A stretch of DNA of 64,000 nucleotides, taken from NCBI GenBank assembly GCA_023078555.1, contig CM041197.1:10412552-10476551 (forward strand), given 5' to 3'. The position numbers were made by a program, and so were the translations under genes. Shown here piece by piece: positions 27,255-38,245 of the stretch. This DNA comes from Ulva prolifera (taxonomy: Eukaryota > Chlorophyta > Ulvophyceae > Ulvales > Ulvaceae). The notes beneath the pieces were generated by a model. That model saw nothing but the letters and a program-made list of their open reading frames with translations, ran no database searches and was not told the DNA's origin. The number at the start of each line of letters is the position of its first letter. The first letter of the stretch is position 1.

Positions 27255-30200
27255 CTAGCTCGTGAGCTGCGCCGCCGCGTGATCGGGCGGTGGCCGCATC
27301 GACATGCCTGCGGCGTGCAAGAGCTTCTCTAACACGTCCGTCACAGTCGTGCATCGGGCCACACGTTCTAAGTGTATTGGAAAGTGGCGCACTTCCTGAC
27401 CTGGCACTTGGCGCGTTGTACGCAGGAAAGCCTGATTTTCAGATATGCTTTCGACAACAAATGGGCCTGTGACCGCATTTTTCTTGCCCAGTCCGCGTTC
27501 TAGGACATAAGCAAGGTCTCCAGCTTGCAATCTCCTCCCCCTCCTAGGCTTGCGAATGGCCAGAAGGTGGGCTTGCCTGTCAGCATTACGTTGCTGCGAA
27601 CGGAGGATGCGATCGTATACGCTCGCAGCCACACGCTCTGCGCGGGCGTCGCGCTCACGCACATAATCGTCCTCGGGCATGGCCGAAATCTCGATGGCTG
27701 CCATGCGGGGGTGCGCATCGCGCGCGCCCACCGGAGGCGGCAGCCGGAGGCGGTGTGCCATCACCAACTCATTCGGCGCATAACCGGTCACTGTATGCCG
27801 GCGTTGCATGTATTCCATGCGTGTCTGCGGAAGCAGCGCTGGCCAATCATGGATGGCACCGGCAACTTTCGCCGCCAACATGGTCTTCATCGTGCGCACG
27901 AGTCGCTCGACGGCGCCGTTGGACTGGGGATGGTACGCAGAGGTCTGGACGTGGTCAATGCCAAACCGTTCCAGCTGGTGCCGGAAGGCTCCAGCAAACT
28001 CTGTCCCGTTATCCGTGGTCACCCATTCCGGGATGCCGTAGCGCATGAACCAGAAGTCATGCACGGCACGAGCGACTGTGTCGGCACTCTTGTCTCGCAG
28101 CGGTGCGAATTCCGCTGCCTTTGTGAAATAATCCACCATTAGGCACACATACCCTTGGCCGGTCTGTGCCGTGGACAAGGTGGCTTTGGTGCGCCCTGCC
28201 TTGCCACGCACTGGCGCCGCTTTCACCTCACGGAGGGGAAACGGGCCAGCCAGGTCAATGTGCACATGGCAGAACGGCTTGCTCATGCGGGGAAGCTGCA
28301 CATCTGCCACATGTTGCAATTCCAACCGCTTGACTTGGCAAGCATGGCACTGTTCAACATAAGCTGCTACATCTAGCTTGATGCCTTGCCAGTGGTAGTG
28401 CTGATGCAGTACGGCCAGTGTTTGGCTCACGCCGGCATGTCCCATGCGATCATGATACGCTCCAATCAGTCCCCAGCGGAATTCCACAGGGGGCACTGCT
28501 AGCCACAAACGGTCGCCGGTGCGCAATTGCGTATGCTCGAGCAGCCATTCTGGGCGAGTCGGATGCAATCGCAAGGTGGCAGCCTTCTTACGGACTTTGC
28601 GTTTCAGCGCTTTGGGCATATCGGGGTGGAACACTGCTTCCGCCGCAGCACGCGCGTGCTGCGACGCTGCTTCCGGGTCGCGGTCACCGCTTGATGCATT
28701 GTAGTTCAAGGACTCGACCACTGCCCGCTCCTGTCGCTCAACATACGCACGTACCAAATCCACTAGATCTGGGTGGTGCGGATCTCCACGCCGCGCAAAC
28801 AAGATAGGGTCGTTGCGGCGGAGTTCGTCGGCGTTGGAATACGCTTCATCGCATTGATGGCAGTGCCACGCTCCATCGGGTACCACAGACCGTCGGGGGT
28901 GCATACACTGCAGGTGGTATGGCCGGTTGCAGGTATCGCATAACACCATGTGAGCGTAACCCTCTGCAGCACCGCAAATGGTGCAGGGTTGCTTGTTCTT
29001 TGCTTGCGTGTCGCCCGATGACCACAGCTCCTGCAGGCTATGCATGCACCATGACTGGGGATCGAACACATCATGGCCCTCGTCTTCAATATCAAGAACG
29101 CGGCCCTCGGTGGCAAAGGCCAGGTGACCAGCAACTGCGGTCACGCTGCCCGCTTCCATGTGGGAGTAGTGTCTCGACAGGTGGTCGGCCACAACATTTT
29201 GATCTCCCGGCAGGTATTCAACTTCATAGTCGAATTCTTGCAGGCGCATCGCCCATCGCTCTATCTTAGAATTTTCGAAGCGAGCCGTGGACAACCATTT
29301 CAAGGCCGCGTGGTCAGTGCGAACACGAAATTTGTAGCCGTGTAAATACGGTCTGAATTTTCTGGTGGCCCATACAAGGGCCAGGCACTCTCCTTCCGTG
29401 GGAGCATAATGGCTCTCAGCTTGGTTCAGAGATCTGCTAGAGTACGCTATGACATACTCTTTCTCTGCAGAGTCCGGATCTGCAGGATCCTCTGGCTGGA
29501 TCTGGCTCAAAACCGCACCAACAGCTAGTTTGGACCAGTCTGTGGTGAGAATGAACGGTCGTTTTGGGTCTGGCATGCGTAAGCACGCCGGAGACACCAG
29601 GTCTGCTTTTAGCTGCTCAAAGGCGCGCTGGCATTCCTCAGACCAGATGAACTGCACGTTCTTTTTCAGCAGCGCCCTCAAAGGTGCTGACTTGTCCGCA
29701 TACGCTTGTATGTGCTCGTGGAAATATCCAGTGGCACCCAAGAAGCTGCGAACGTCCGCAACATTTCGAGGCACCGGCAGCTTGTTTACCGCAGCCACTT
29801 TGTCAGGATCGGGCACAATGCCGGCCTCACTGACAATAGAGCCCAGTACTCGGAACTCCGCAGCTGCCCAGACGCATTTGGCATATTTAACCTTCAGACC
29901 TGACTTGCGCAGTCTCTCAAACACCCTGGCAAGAATGCTGAGGTGCTCCTGCCATGTCTTGGAGAAGATTGTGATGTCGTCTATGTAGACTGACACGCCT
30001 TTGATATCTCTCAGCACATGTGCCATGAGACGTTGGAAGGCAGCAGGCGAGTTGGAGAGACCCATAGGAGCCTTCGTCCAGACATAAACTTCTCCATCGG
30101 GGCCCGTAAAGGCCGTTTTGTGCTGATCCTGTTCGACCACTGGAAGGGCCCAGAATCCCCAGGTCAAATCCAGGGCTGTGAAGTATTTACAGCCGGACAT

Positions 30201-31283
30201 GGATTGAAGCAGGTCACGGATATGCGGGAGGGCATGGTAGTCGCGCTTCGACACAGCATTCAATCTGCGGAAGTCTACGCACATACGCAGCTCGTCCGGC
30301 TTACGTGGCTTCGGCACAAATAGCACCGGAGAGAGAAAGTCGGTTGGACCGTCAGCTTTCTTTATAACTTCCTGTTGCAAGAGCAGGGAAACTTGCGTTC
30401 TGAAAGCTTCCAATTCTTTGTATGAGAGCCTATAAGGCCTCTGCTTACATTTGGCACCTTCCTCCGTGGGAATCTGGAGGTAGAACTCCTTGTAATCCTC
30501 AGATAGGCACCCAATGTCATTAGGGTCCCAAGAGATCTGGTCCTTGTGCTTTTCAATCAGAGCTTGTAGCTCTTGAGTCTGCTCGTCTGTGAGCTGGTCG
30601 CTCGTGACTTGAGCTACCTCCGCTGTGGCACTGGCGAGTTGTGCTTTCTCGACCGCGGCTCGGCGGATAGACTCTTCTGTGCGCAATTGCCGTTGCCTAA
30701 GGTGATACTGAGTACGCCTACAGAATGTGCGGGGCACGCCTGAATGCTCCGCGCATGAAGCTGCTGCAGATTTCGGCAGTTCCGTGAAATTATTTCCGGG
30801 AGGTGCAGCCTCGATCAGGATGCGGTGCTCCTCCGGAATCGCGCCAGGGTCAAAACCTAGCGCCTGGTCGTGTGAAGGGTCAGGCACACGTAACGAAGAT
30901 TGTGTCGCAGTGTCCTCCCCCTCCTCAGGCATGTCACACATCGTGTGCGACCTGCAACACGAGTTGACGTGGGCGAACTCGTCACCCACTAAATCACCAC
31001 CGTCGATGACTGGTGTAATAATAAAGGGCAAGCGCGGCTTGCAGAAAGCTTTGCTGCCTAAGGCCATATCCACAAGGGCACAACCCTGAGAGTCTATGGA
31101 ACAGTTATATGTCCCCTTCGAAATGCTATCGAAAACACCCGCCAATGCAGCATTTGTGGGGGACGGGTCTTTAAACGAGCGGACCCAGCGCCGTGCAGAC
31201 ACTCTCAACTCAGTCATTGAGATGCATCGGTGACGGCTCCACTGAGTTGCGTGGGCGTGAGGCGTTTGCCGGTAACATTCCAT
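27255..31283 (-). CDS. pol: Ty3-type pol: reverse transcriptase, RNase H, PHD finger, integrase
   Basis: The 1342-residue frame starts within the end of gag and is in the -1 frame relative to it. Domains in order: a reverse transcriptase with LDLTWGFWALP and the catalytic YIDD near residue 432; RNase H beginning FILTTDWSKL near residue 575; and a C4HC3 PHD-type finger at about residues 764-813 (CTIC, CDTCNRPYHLQC, WHCHQC). The integrase follows, with an HHCC zinc domain (GHAGVSQT to CHAC) and a DDE core (HIDLAGP, TTDNGTEF, NGAVERLV). The C-terminal tail has no chromodomain. Integrase joins cDNA to chromosomal DNA, and PHD fingers elsewhere read histone H3 tails, so the finger may guide insertion (inference). 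No stop interrupts the frame. Confidence 0.9.
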   Translation of the reverse strand: MECYRQTPHAHATQWSRHRCISMTELRVSARRWVRSFKDPSPTNAALAGVFDSISKGTYNCSIDSQGCALVDMALGSKAFCKPRLPFIITPVIDGGDLVGDEFAHVNSCCRSHTMCDMPEEGEDTATQSSLRVPDPSHDQALGFDPGAIPEEHRILIEAAPPGNNFTELPKSAAASCAEHSGVPRTFCRRTQYHLRQRQLRTEESIRRAAVEKAQLASATAEVAQVTSDQLTDEQTQELQALIEKHKDQISWDPNDIGCLSEDYKEFYLQIPTEEGAKCKQRPYRLSYKELEAFRTQVSLLLQQEVIKKADGPTDFLSPVLFVPKPRKPDELRMCVDFRRLNAVSKRDYHALPHIRDLLQSMSGCKYFTALDLTWGFWALPVVEQDQHKTAFTGPDGEVYVWTKAPMGLSNSPAAFQRLMAHVLRDIKGVSVYIDDITIFSKTWQEHLSILARVFERLRKSGLKVKYAKCVWAAAEFRVLGSIVSEAGIVPDPDKVAAVNKLPVPRNVADVRSFLGATGYFHEHIQAYADKSAPLRALLKKNVQFIWSEECQRAFEQLKADLVSPACLRMPDPKRPFILTTDWSKLAVGAVLSQIQPEDPADPDSAEKEYVIAYSSRSLNQAESHYAPTEGECLALVWATRKFRPYLHGYKFRVRTDHAALKWLSTARFENSKIERWAMRLQEFDYEVEYLPGDQNVVADHLSRHYSHMEAGSVTAVAGHLAFATEGRVLDIEDEGHDVFDPQSWCMHSLQELWSSGDTQAKNKQPCTICGAAEGYAHMVLCDTCNRPYHLQCMHPRRSVVPDGAWHCHQCDEAYSNADELRRNDPILFARRGDPHHPDLVDLVRAYVERQERAVVESLNYNASSGDRDPEAASQHARAAAEAVFHPDMPKALKRKVRKKAATLRLHPTRPEWLLEHTQLRTGDRLWLAVPPVEFRWGLIGAYHDRMGHAGVSQTLAVLHQHYHWQGIKLDVAAYVEQCHACQVKRLELQHVADVQLPRMSKPFCHVHIDLAGPFPLREVKAAPVRGKAGRTKATLSTAQTGQGYVCLMVDYFTKAAEFAPLRDKSADTVARAVHDFWFMRYGIPEWVTTDNGTEFAGAFRHQLERFGIDHVQTSAYHPQSNGAVERLVRTMKTMLAAKVAGAIHDWPALLPQTRMEYMQRRHTVTGYAPNELVMAHRLRLPPPVGARDAHPRMAAIEISAMPEDDYVRERDARAERVAASVYDRILRSQQRNADRQAHLLAIRKPRRGRRLQAGDLAYVLERGLGKKNAVTGPFVVESISENQAFLRTTRQVPGQEVRHFPIHLERVARCTTVTDVLEKLLHAAGMSMRPPPDHAAAQLTS

Positions 31284-34200
31284 GTCATCCAGGGGGTCTG
31301 TAGATGGAGAATCTGGCAGAACCCAGCATCAGCGGGGTCGCGGCCCCGAGACAGATTTTGAAGCCCTTTAGGGAAATACAGCCCATATCCTTTTGGCACG
31401 CCCAGGCAGATGGAAGTTACTTCCATTGACTGCGACAAAGGGTATGCCGGCGGATAGGGGGCATTGAATTTCCTGCGGAACCCAAGTCCGAGGACAACAT
31501 CTGCCGGGGCGACGTCGACGAGCGCACAATACACTGGATAGCACGCACAACCAAGGCGCAAGTGAATTAGAACCATATGGTCATGCCGCGTCGCGTCCCC
31601 ATGGAAACCAGTGAGGGTGACAGGCTGTTGCATTTTAACACCATGAGGTTTGCCAATGTCATGGTTGTCATTGAATGCAGGGTGACCCTTTTCCCAATCC
31701 GCTTTGTGCTGCTGCCAGGCAGATTTGGTGATGGTATTGAGTTCTGCGCCCTCATCGAAAGCGACTTTCAACCCCTGAGGGTGATTTGGCGCGCCGGCGC
31801 GGGGAACCTGAGATGTCAAGAACCCCGTGCACTTCCGCATTCCAGCGAACGGAACTTTAAAGTTTGTAGTCTTGCCCGGCACTTTTGTCCATTCTGCGCT
31901 GGAACAGAGTATCTTGGACCACCGAGCGCTGATACCGCTAGGGTCTGCGCACGTGGAAATGGCAGTAGCCAACACTTTCATCGTGTCCGGAGTGGCGCCG
32001 GCATGGGCAGTCACGACTCGACGGAGTGCGGCAGCCAGGACAGCATCAACGCGTTTGCGTGGGCCGTCGAGCGCATGAGCATCATCCGCTTCACGCAGCG
32101 TCTCGGCAAGTTGCACAAGGAGCGTCACAAGTCGGTCATGCACAGCGAGCGCAGCCAGCTCTGCCAGAGAAAGGGTGACCGTGGACTGCAGAATTGCGCG
32201 GTACACACGCGTGGGCACTTTATGATCTGCCATTTCGCGACGGAACTCATCGAGGTGCGCTCGGCGCGCAGCGACTGTGTCGGAGTCTTGCTCATCACAC
32301 ACATCCCCGCGGTCCGCTTGCAAATTGGGCCGGCGTGCCGACGGCTTCCGCGCTAGGCGGGCCGGGTGCACTTCTTTGGCACCCACGGGAGGGGCAATGA
32401 CCCCATCCTGAGAATTCTGAGCAAGAGCATCAGTAGTGCCGCCGTGCGAGCTGCTGGCGCCAGCAGGGGAGGGCGTCTTTGTGCGCTTGTTACGTCTGCC
32501 TTTGCGCCCCCCCGCCGTAGCTGCGCGGTCATCCGCGCCAGAGCGGGCAGCGGACTCCACCTTATTCGCAACAATCGGGAGTGCCGAAGGCGCGTCCTGG
32601 ACAGGCGTGGGAGCCGTGGCGTCCAGACTCTTCAACGGCACTTCCACTGGGGGCTGCGCTGATATGGTACGAGGTTGCTCCTCAGGATCATATGAGCGTT
32701 CGCGGGCAGTAGGACTGAACTGAACTGTGCTGCGGGAGCGCGTGGCAGCAGCGACCGAAGCATGGCCTGGCTTTGCTGCCGGCTCCACGCTCGCTGCCAA
32801 CATTTCCCAATGGTCTTTAAGCGGCCACACGGTGGGCCCAACGGCTGGGGAGCGGCCGTGCTGGAGGGCATGCGAATTCACCGCTGCCACGACTGCAGTG
32901 GACATGTGCGCGCTCAGAGCATTGGTGTTGACTGACATATGTGGATCAGACGCCATCAGCATGTCAGGGGAGAAATCTTGCTGGACCGGTTGGTTCGCGT
33001 TTGGCTGGTCCCAAACCGGGCCAGGGGCGCGATCACCACGACCACCGCCACGGCCACGGCCGCGACCTCTGCCGCGCCCGGTGGGAGTGCCCCGCTCTGT
33101 CGGAGCTGAACCACTCCCGGCGACAGCTGCAGACGCAGCTACCGAAGGAGCACGCCGGGGCTGTGCTGAATGCTCGGCTTGCTCACGATCAAGCATATGG
33201 CACAACGCGCGAATGGGTTCTAGATCCCCCAAGTTATACTCGTCGGATGTCTCCGTGATGCCCTGCTCAAGCAAGTGTTTGCGAGCCACAGTATGGAAGA
33301 CGCGACCGAGCGTGTCGGCGCGATGTGTACCCCCAAATAACGTTATGTACAGCGCCGGGGTAAGTTTGGCGCGCACGTTGTGCAATCTATACACACGCAC
33401 ATTATCGTCTATGTGACGCGTGAACAGCTTGTCCGGCTGTTGCATGTGCCGGTCTGGAAGCACAGTGAGGCTGGTCTCCAACTCCGAATGTTTGTCTTGG
33501 AAGTTGGACCGCACTAAACGCAGCAAGGTGTCCGGGGTGCGATTCGCATCGCTGGACGCGCTCAGGCGCACGTGGAATTCCATCGGGAACATGGCCAACA
33601 AGCGGTCATGTATCCACCTGTCCGAAATCACCCCCGGCAACCGTGCAGCAAATGCGCGAAACTTCACAGAAGTCTCGTGGGCGCGTGCCAGCCAGTCACC
33701 AACGTCCGTGACGCCGTGCACAAATTGCAACGACTTGTCCACTAAAGTTTTCCCCCAAAACTCAGCCAAAGCTAGGCGTTTGGTAGGATTTTTCTCATCG
33801 TCTGCGGAATCAAGCATGGTCATGAGTTCTGTAACAGCGGCGTCCGAGGTGATACCAGCAGCAAGCAACGAAGCTTTAGCCTCTGCCCGTGTGCCTGTGT
33901 CTTCCGCGTGGACGATCGCAGCTGCACCTGGTGCCGGTGGTTTTGATGCCGCGACAGGCACCGGAGACGCACACGAGGCCTGCGAAGGCAGACGCGGCGG
34001 CATCACCGCCGACACCGGAAGGTGGTGCGCTGGCAAGCCGGACGATGCACGTGGCAACCCACTAGTGAAGTCGAGCAGATCAATGTCTGTGACCAAAGGG
34101 GGCAGGCTGGTGCCGGATGCATATGGTGCGGACGTCGACGAGGACGAACCAGTGCTGACGTTGGCCAATGCCTGAACTCGCGCGGACACCGCTGCCAGTA

Positions 34201-34510
34201 CAGACCGGGACTCGGCTTGAGCGGTCGTTTCTGCCGCCGCAGCTCGTGAAAGAGTAGTGATGTCGTTTCGGAGAGCACGAATCTCCTCGAGCAATTCATT
34301 GTGCAAGTCACGGTGCCTATCCTCACTCTGCTGAAGGGCAATCCTGATGCTGGCTTGCTGCTCACTCACACGAGAAATAATGCCAGTATGCGTGGTGGCC
34401 TGCGCCAACAGTGTCTAAATGGACTGCGTCAACTCAGCGCGTGCAGCTTGTGAGTCCTGTACAATCGCACGCAGGAGCTCTTGCTGTGACATCTGCTGTA
34501 GGGCAGCCAT
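31214..34510 (-). CDS. gag: Ty3-type gag with protease-like C-terminus, one in-frame stop
   Basis: The best ATG is at 34510-34508 and the frame runs to 31214, but a TAG at 34417-34415 interrupts it about 31 codons in. The uninterrupted part begins at 34414. It encodes a capsid-like region, then an RG-rich patch (GRGRGRGRGGGRG), and near the end an aspartic-protease-like segment with FDEGAELNTIT and ADVVLGLGF. DEGA stands where DSGA or DTGA is usual. The frame overlaps pol by 70 bases, so pol would be reached by -1 frameshifting. The early stop suggests this copy is no longer autonomous, unless an internal start is used. Confidence 0.8.
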
Positions 34511-35504
34511 GACAATTAATAGCCGTGTCCGGAGTAAGTGATGGTACACTTAGGACTAGCAGGCCGACTCGCCTGACCCTTCACCACTAGTTGGTGTCAG
34601 AGGGTGGTCCTTATAGACTGTTCTCGCGCGTTGCACAGCACGCGGCTAGGTCAGCGCGGGGCGCGACACAAGGGGCCAACGCACGCGGTAATCAGTAGCT
34701 ACGGCGAGGCCGCGAGTTAACTGTGTAGCTACAAACGCTCAACAGCCGGTGGCTGGAGCTCGCTACCACAGACGCTACGATGGAAACACGGAGCACAGCT
34801 CAACGCGGCACGGAGCACAGCTCGACGCGAGGCACAATGCAAGGTTAGTTTGTGCGTGTCGTGATGCAAGCTCAGTTGATGCTTGTGTGCACAAGTGCTG
34901 ATGTCAGGGTGCTACGTGACGCTGTAGTCACTGGTAATAGGGTGCAATGATGACCCCTACGCGATGACACCTGGGTTACGGTGCGAGTGAGCGTGCAGGC
35001 AATGCAGAGCAGTGCGGCAAGCACAATGATGCACAACAAAGGCTGCAACAATCACAGATGTTTGCAGTGTCAATGCGTTTGTATGATTCGTGACAAATCG
35101 AGGCAGGTGAGGCTCACGGGGCTCGATGAGAGAGCATGTCGAGCGCCCGGACCAGCCGTACACACTGCACTCGAGGACTCTAGGAACAAGTGAACACGCA
35201 GTGCAGCTGCTAAATCGACAGATCTATGCAGTGCGTGCAGCGGTTCACGGCGCGGCGATGCTAGCGGACGCGGGTGCGTGCACAAGAAGGTCGAGTGAGC
35301 GGCTCGATCGACTCTCGCTCGCTACTCAGCAACGCATACCTGGACGAGCAGCATCTGATTGTTTGAAAGGTCTTGGCATGTTGTAATTTTCTCTTGTAGC
35401 TCCACCAAACCTGCTCAAGGACTGCTCAAAAATTCAGAAGGAATCGACCTCCAGTCACACAAACAGCGATCGCATACGCACTTTCAAGTTCCAGCCACCA
35501 AAAA
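34511..35504. other. leader region of the Ty3-type element
   Basis: No coding frame. In element orientation it contains CTATAAGG at about 34610, which could be a promoter, followed by a short path to the gag ATG. A real LTR boundary could lie here instead of at 35505. A PBS-like sequence sits at its far end (35488-35500). Confidence 0.4.
35488..35500 (-). other. possible primer-binding site
   Basis: The minus strand reads TGGTGGCTGGAAC, starting with the TGG expected to pair with a tRNA CCA end, four bases from the candidate 5' LTR. The primer tRNA is not identified. Confidence 0.35.
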
Positions 35505-35727
35505 GCCGAGCTTCCTCAAGGATGAGAAGGCTTATGAGCACTGCAACTACATCAAGCAGAGCAGAGACAAGCGTGCATCAGAGCTGATGGCACGGCTGAG
35601 CGCACAGTCGCGCATGCATGCATGTGCAGACGGATGCACGCAGCGTGAGTGCATTTGCGCGCAGCTGCGCTGGCTCGAGCAATGCTAGCAACGAGCATGG
35701 CTCAGTTACATAGCTAGGCCACGACAT
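35505..35727 (-). repeat. 223-bp direct repeat, candidate 5' LTR
   Basis: Identical partner of 26989-27211. Its plus-strand open frame continues from an upstream frame starting near 35359, which ends at the TAG within the repeat. Confidence 0.45.
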
Positions 35728-36534
35728 ATGTCTAATGCTCTCTCTGTCTCTAGATCTCTCTGTCTCTCTGTCTGTGACTGAGGGGGGGGAATGTTGTTGT
35801 GCAACAGTGTTTGTCCACGTGGGGTGTCGTTGGTGGCTTGCGTATGAGGTGCTCCTGTTCATGTCGCAGGCACACATCTTCCAGTGTTACTAGTACCTGC
35901 CTGTACTATCACTGGTTGTCGCATAATGGCTTGTCGTCAAATTTTAAAGTGGATGCCAGATGCAGGCCTCAGGTGCCAAAGCGTGCAGGTGCAGTCTTCA
36001 GCGGTCTGTAGTGCATCACAAAAGAGAGTGCAATTGTTTGATATTGCAATATCATGATGAACTACTCTGAAAGCACCGCTGTTTGTGCTTTCTGAACACA
36101 CCGCTGTGTAGCCCATGTCACCTCAAGCATACACCAATTCCCTGCGTACGCTCGGACGTCCTGATCTAAGCCGAGTAGCCCCACAACACAGGCCACCGGG
36201 CAACTGCACCGAGTAGATAGGGACTGCGCGGGCCGTTGCGAGGCTCGGCCCTGATGCCTATACTGCGGCAAGAGGCCGTTGTAAGGAATGTGTCATGTTC
36301 TGAAAATACAAAGCCCGAGATATCGCGTGAAACTCTCAAGCCCGCAAATTCCCACACGACGCGCCAGCTCGGGGGCAGCGGCGCAACCAGGTGAGCGATT
36401 GCGCACACGCAGAGTGTGTTGTGGAAAGACAAGACAGTGTGGGGTCATGAAATGGCCTCTTCGGGGCTGCAGCGGACTCACGCCGGCCCGCCCTGGCGCC
36501 AGGGAGGCTGTTCAGGAATGCACAGGCCGAACAT
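35728..36534. other. intergenic, no recognisable gene
   Basis: A short imperfect TCTCTGTC repeat lies at about 35740-35775. I see no coding frame worth reporting. Confidence 0.45.
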
Positions 36535-36555
36535 GTCGAAGCTGCACTGGTCAGT

Positions 36556-36586
36556 TTGTTTCCTCCTGTTCACTTTGTAAGACAGC
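36556..36586 (+). mobile_element. 31-bp LINE tail with 21-bp target duplication
   Basis: The insert contains TTCACTTTGTAAG, a variant of the LINE-A end. The exact 21-base duplication occupies 36535-36555 and 36587-36607. The duplication is longer than most of the recognisable LINE sequence it brackets. Confidence 0.82.
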
Positions 36587-36694
36587 GTCGAAGCTGCACT
36601 GGTCAGTGGCAGAGGTGCCATAGATCTATGCTGCACTGACGCCCATGGCGGCCAACGGGTGCACGTGATGTTGCGCACGGACAAGGGTCAGTGT

Positions 36695-36766
36695 TACAAG
36701 GACAAAGGCAACAAGGCTGGCAGTACCGTGAAAGAAGCAAGCAGAGCAAGCACACACCCAGACACC
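36695..36766 (-). mobile_element. antisense LINE-B tail, 13-bp target duplication
   Basis: The complement reads GGTACTGCCAGCCTTGTTGC and ends CTTTGTCCTTGTAAC, a second LINE tail type. CAAGGGTCAGTGT flanks it at 36682-36694 and 36767-36779, inside the LINE-A coding end. Confidence 0.83.
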
Positions 36767-37082
36767 CAAGGGTCAGTGTCGTTGCAGCGGGGCAATGCGG
36801 ACGTGTATCGGAAGTCTGGGCTTGTCATCTCTCGGGAGCAAGGGTTGCGGTATGATGCGGGCCGTGAGGACGCGATCCTGCTGGAATGAGTTGTGAGTGC
36901 GGTTTTAGTGTTCGTGTGTGTGTACACATGTGCGAGTCTTGGTGTTTGCTTCGTCTGATTGCTCCTTTCGCCAGAGTTGCATTAGTACGTTTCGTGATAA
37001 AGTACGTTAAGCAAAAATACGCGTATGGTACGTTGGCTCCAATCTCGGGGGTTGAAAAGTACGCTGTATAGGCTACATCAGT

Positions 37083-37107
37083 GGCTTGGCGCCTGAGGCG
37101 CCAAGCC
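37083..37107. repeat. hairpin with 11-bp arms
   Basis: GGCTTGGCGCC and its exact complement are separated by three bases, inside the outer hAT-like element. A second hairpin with 11-bp arms is at 37440-37469 inside the inner one. Confidence 0.85.
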
Positions 37108-37310
37108 GGTCATGGCCAGACTTGGTAGTGCCACGGTCACTGTCATCTGTGCTTAGGCACACTATTGCAGAGAACAATGCAATATACTAACAGTCAATTA
37201 GATGACCAGGTTACTCAGGCTCATCCTGCAATGCAAGGGACGTCAAAAGCCTCCTTTGGCCTTGTGGCTAGAGGTGCACCACAGTGCAGAGCTCTAGGCT
37301 CTCACAAAAC

Positions 37311-38245
37311 TAGGGCTGCTGAATTACAATTAAACACGAATTAAAGCACAAATTACAGGGAATTATGCTGTTGTAATTACATGTTAATTTTGAAAATATG
37401 TGATTAACTGAAGACCCGTTATTCTTAATTTTGTCTTGCGCTAACAGAGTGCATATGTACTCTGTTAGCTCATTGCTTAACTTAATTATGATATCTTAAG
37501 CAATGAATGCGCTAATGTAAATGGTCCACCGGCATACCAAGGACTATGACTTGACAAATCTTGTAATTTCTGGGGATAGTATCCCCAAGGAGAGGATACT
37601 ATTTACGACACTGGATGCAAGCTTCCACGTGGACTATTCAAATTCTACACCAAGCAGGATATATGATTGCGTTGTGAGGATGCCCCAGCTTTTGTTACAG
37701 CCCAGTGATATGATCGTTACACCATTGGACTGCAACATTGTGCCTATCATGCTGTTCTACGAAGCCCAGCATCTGTGTCATTGCCGAGAACATTGCCCGG
37801 CGGCGAAGAAGTCTGTACTAGAGCTTACACTAGACTGCTGGTAGTGTTGCATCTATATAGGGCATTGGCACACAGCCTAATACACTCCTGGCGAGCACAA
37901 CTACGTAGTATACAGCACTCGGCTTGTTGCACAACACCCCCGCTGGCACGTTGACAGAGGCGGTATAATATCATATTGTATACTATACCACATATGCGGT
38001 ATGTAGCAATGGCCTGTGTCAGTGTCGATTAAATTCACGAATGCTGAGTAGCTGACAGGCCTATAAGGCAATTACAGGAAATCATTAACTGCTTAATTAA
38101 GTGTTAATTTGACACCGAAAAAGCTGATTATTTCAATGTAAACGATATTAATTCCGATAACTTTGCTTACAGATAATTGACAGTGTAATTATACTTTGTA
38201 ATTAAGTGTTAATCTGAGACGTGGAGAATGTAATCAGCAGCCCTA
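37311..38245. mobile_element. inner hAT-like element, 935 bp, nested in the outer one
   Basis: Inverted termini begin TAGGGCTGCTGA at both ends. Flanks CACAAAAC (37303-37310) and CTCAAAAC (38246-38253) agree in 7 of 8 bases, as expected of an aged 8-bp duplication. The interior is AT-rich compared with its surroundings. Confidence 0.72.
37521..37844 (+). CDS. 107-residue ORF in the inner hAT-like element, unknown
   Basis: It is the only coding-like frame in the element: mixed composition, no low-complexity tracts, several hydrophobic stretches (IVPIMLFY) and a CHCREHC cluster near the C-terminus. It does not resemble the hAT dimerisation domain or transposase core. It may be a captured host fragment or chance. 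Confidence 0.3.
   Translation: MVHRHTKDYDLTNLVISGDSIPKERILFTTLDASFHVDYSNSTPSRIYDCVVRMPQLLLQPSDMIVTPLDCNIVPIMLFYEAQHLCHCREHCPAAKKSVLELTLDCW

Larger units (their letters stand above)
26989..35727 (-). mobile_element. Ty3-type retroelement with PHD finger in pol
   Basis: Gag (with protease) and pol lie on the minus strand between two identical 223-bp direct repeats, 26989-27211 and 35505-35727. Read in element orientation, the upstream repeat is followed four bases later by TGGTGGCTGGAAC, which could be a primer-binding site. Against the repeats being normal LTRs, they do not end TG...CA, I see no matching flanking duplication, and no polypurine tract precedes the downstream copy. The coding part is well supported; the exact element ends are not. 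Confidence 0.6.

Noticed and set aside
29449-29988. Plus-strand ORFs opposite the Ty3 pol and gag genes, for example 179 residues here and 251 residues at 33420
   Set aside because: They are antisense shadows of well-supported pol and gag frames.
34590-34606. TTGGTGTCAGAGGGTGG, resembling a plus-strand tRNA primer site
   Set aside because: All coding in this element is on the minus strand and no plus-strand LTR end precedes it, so I treat the match as chance.
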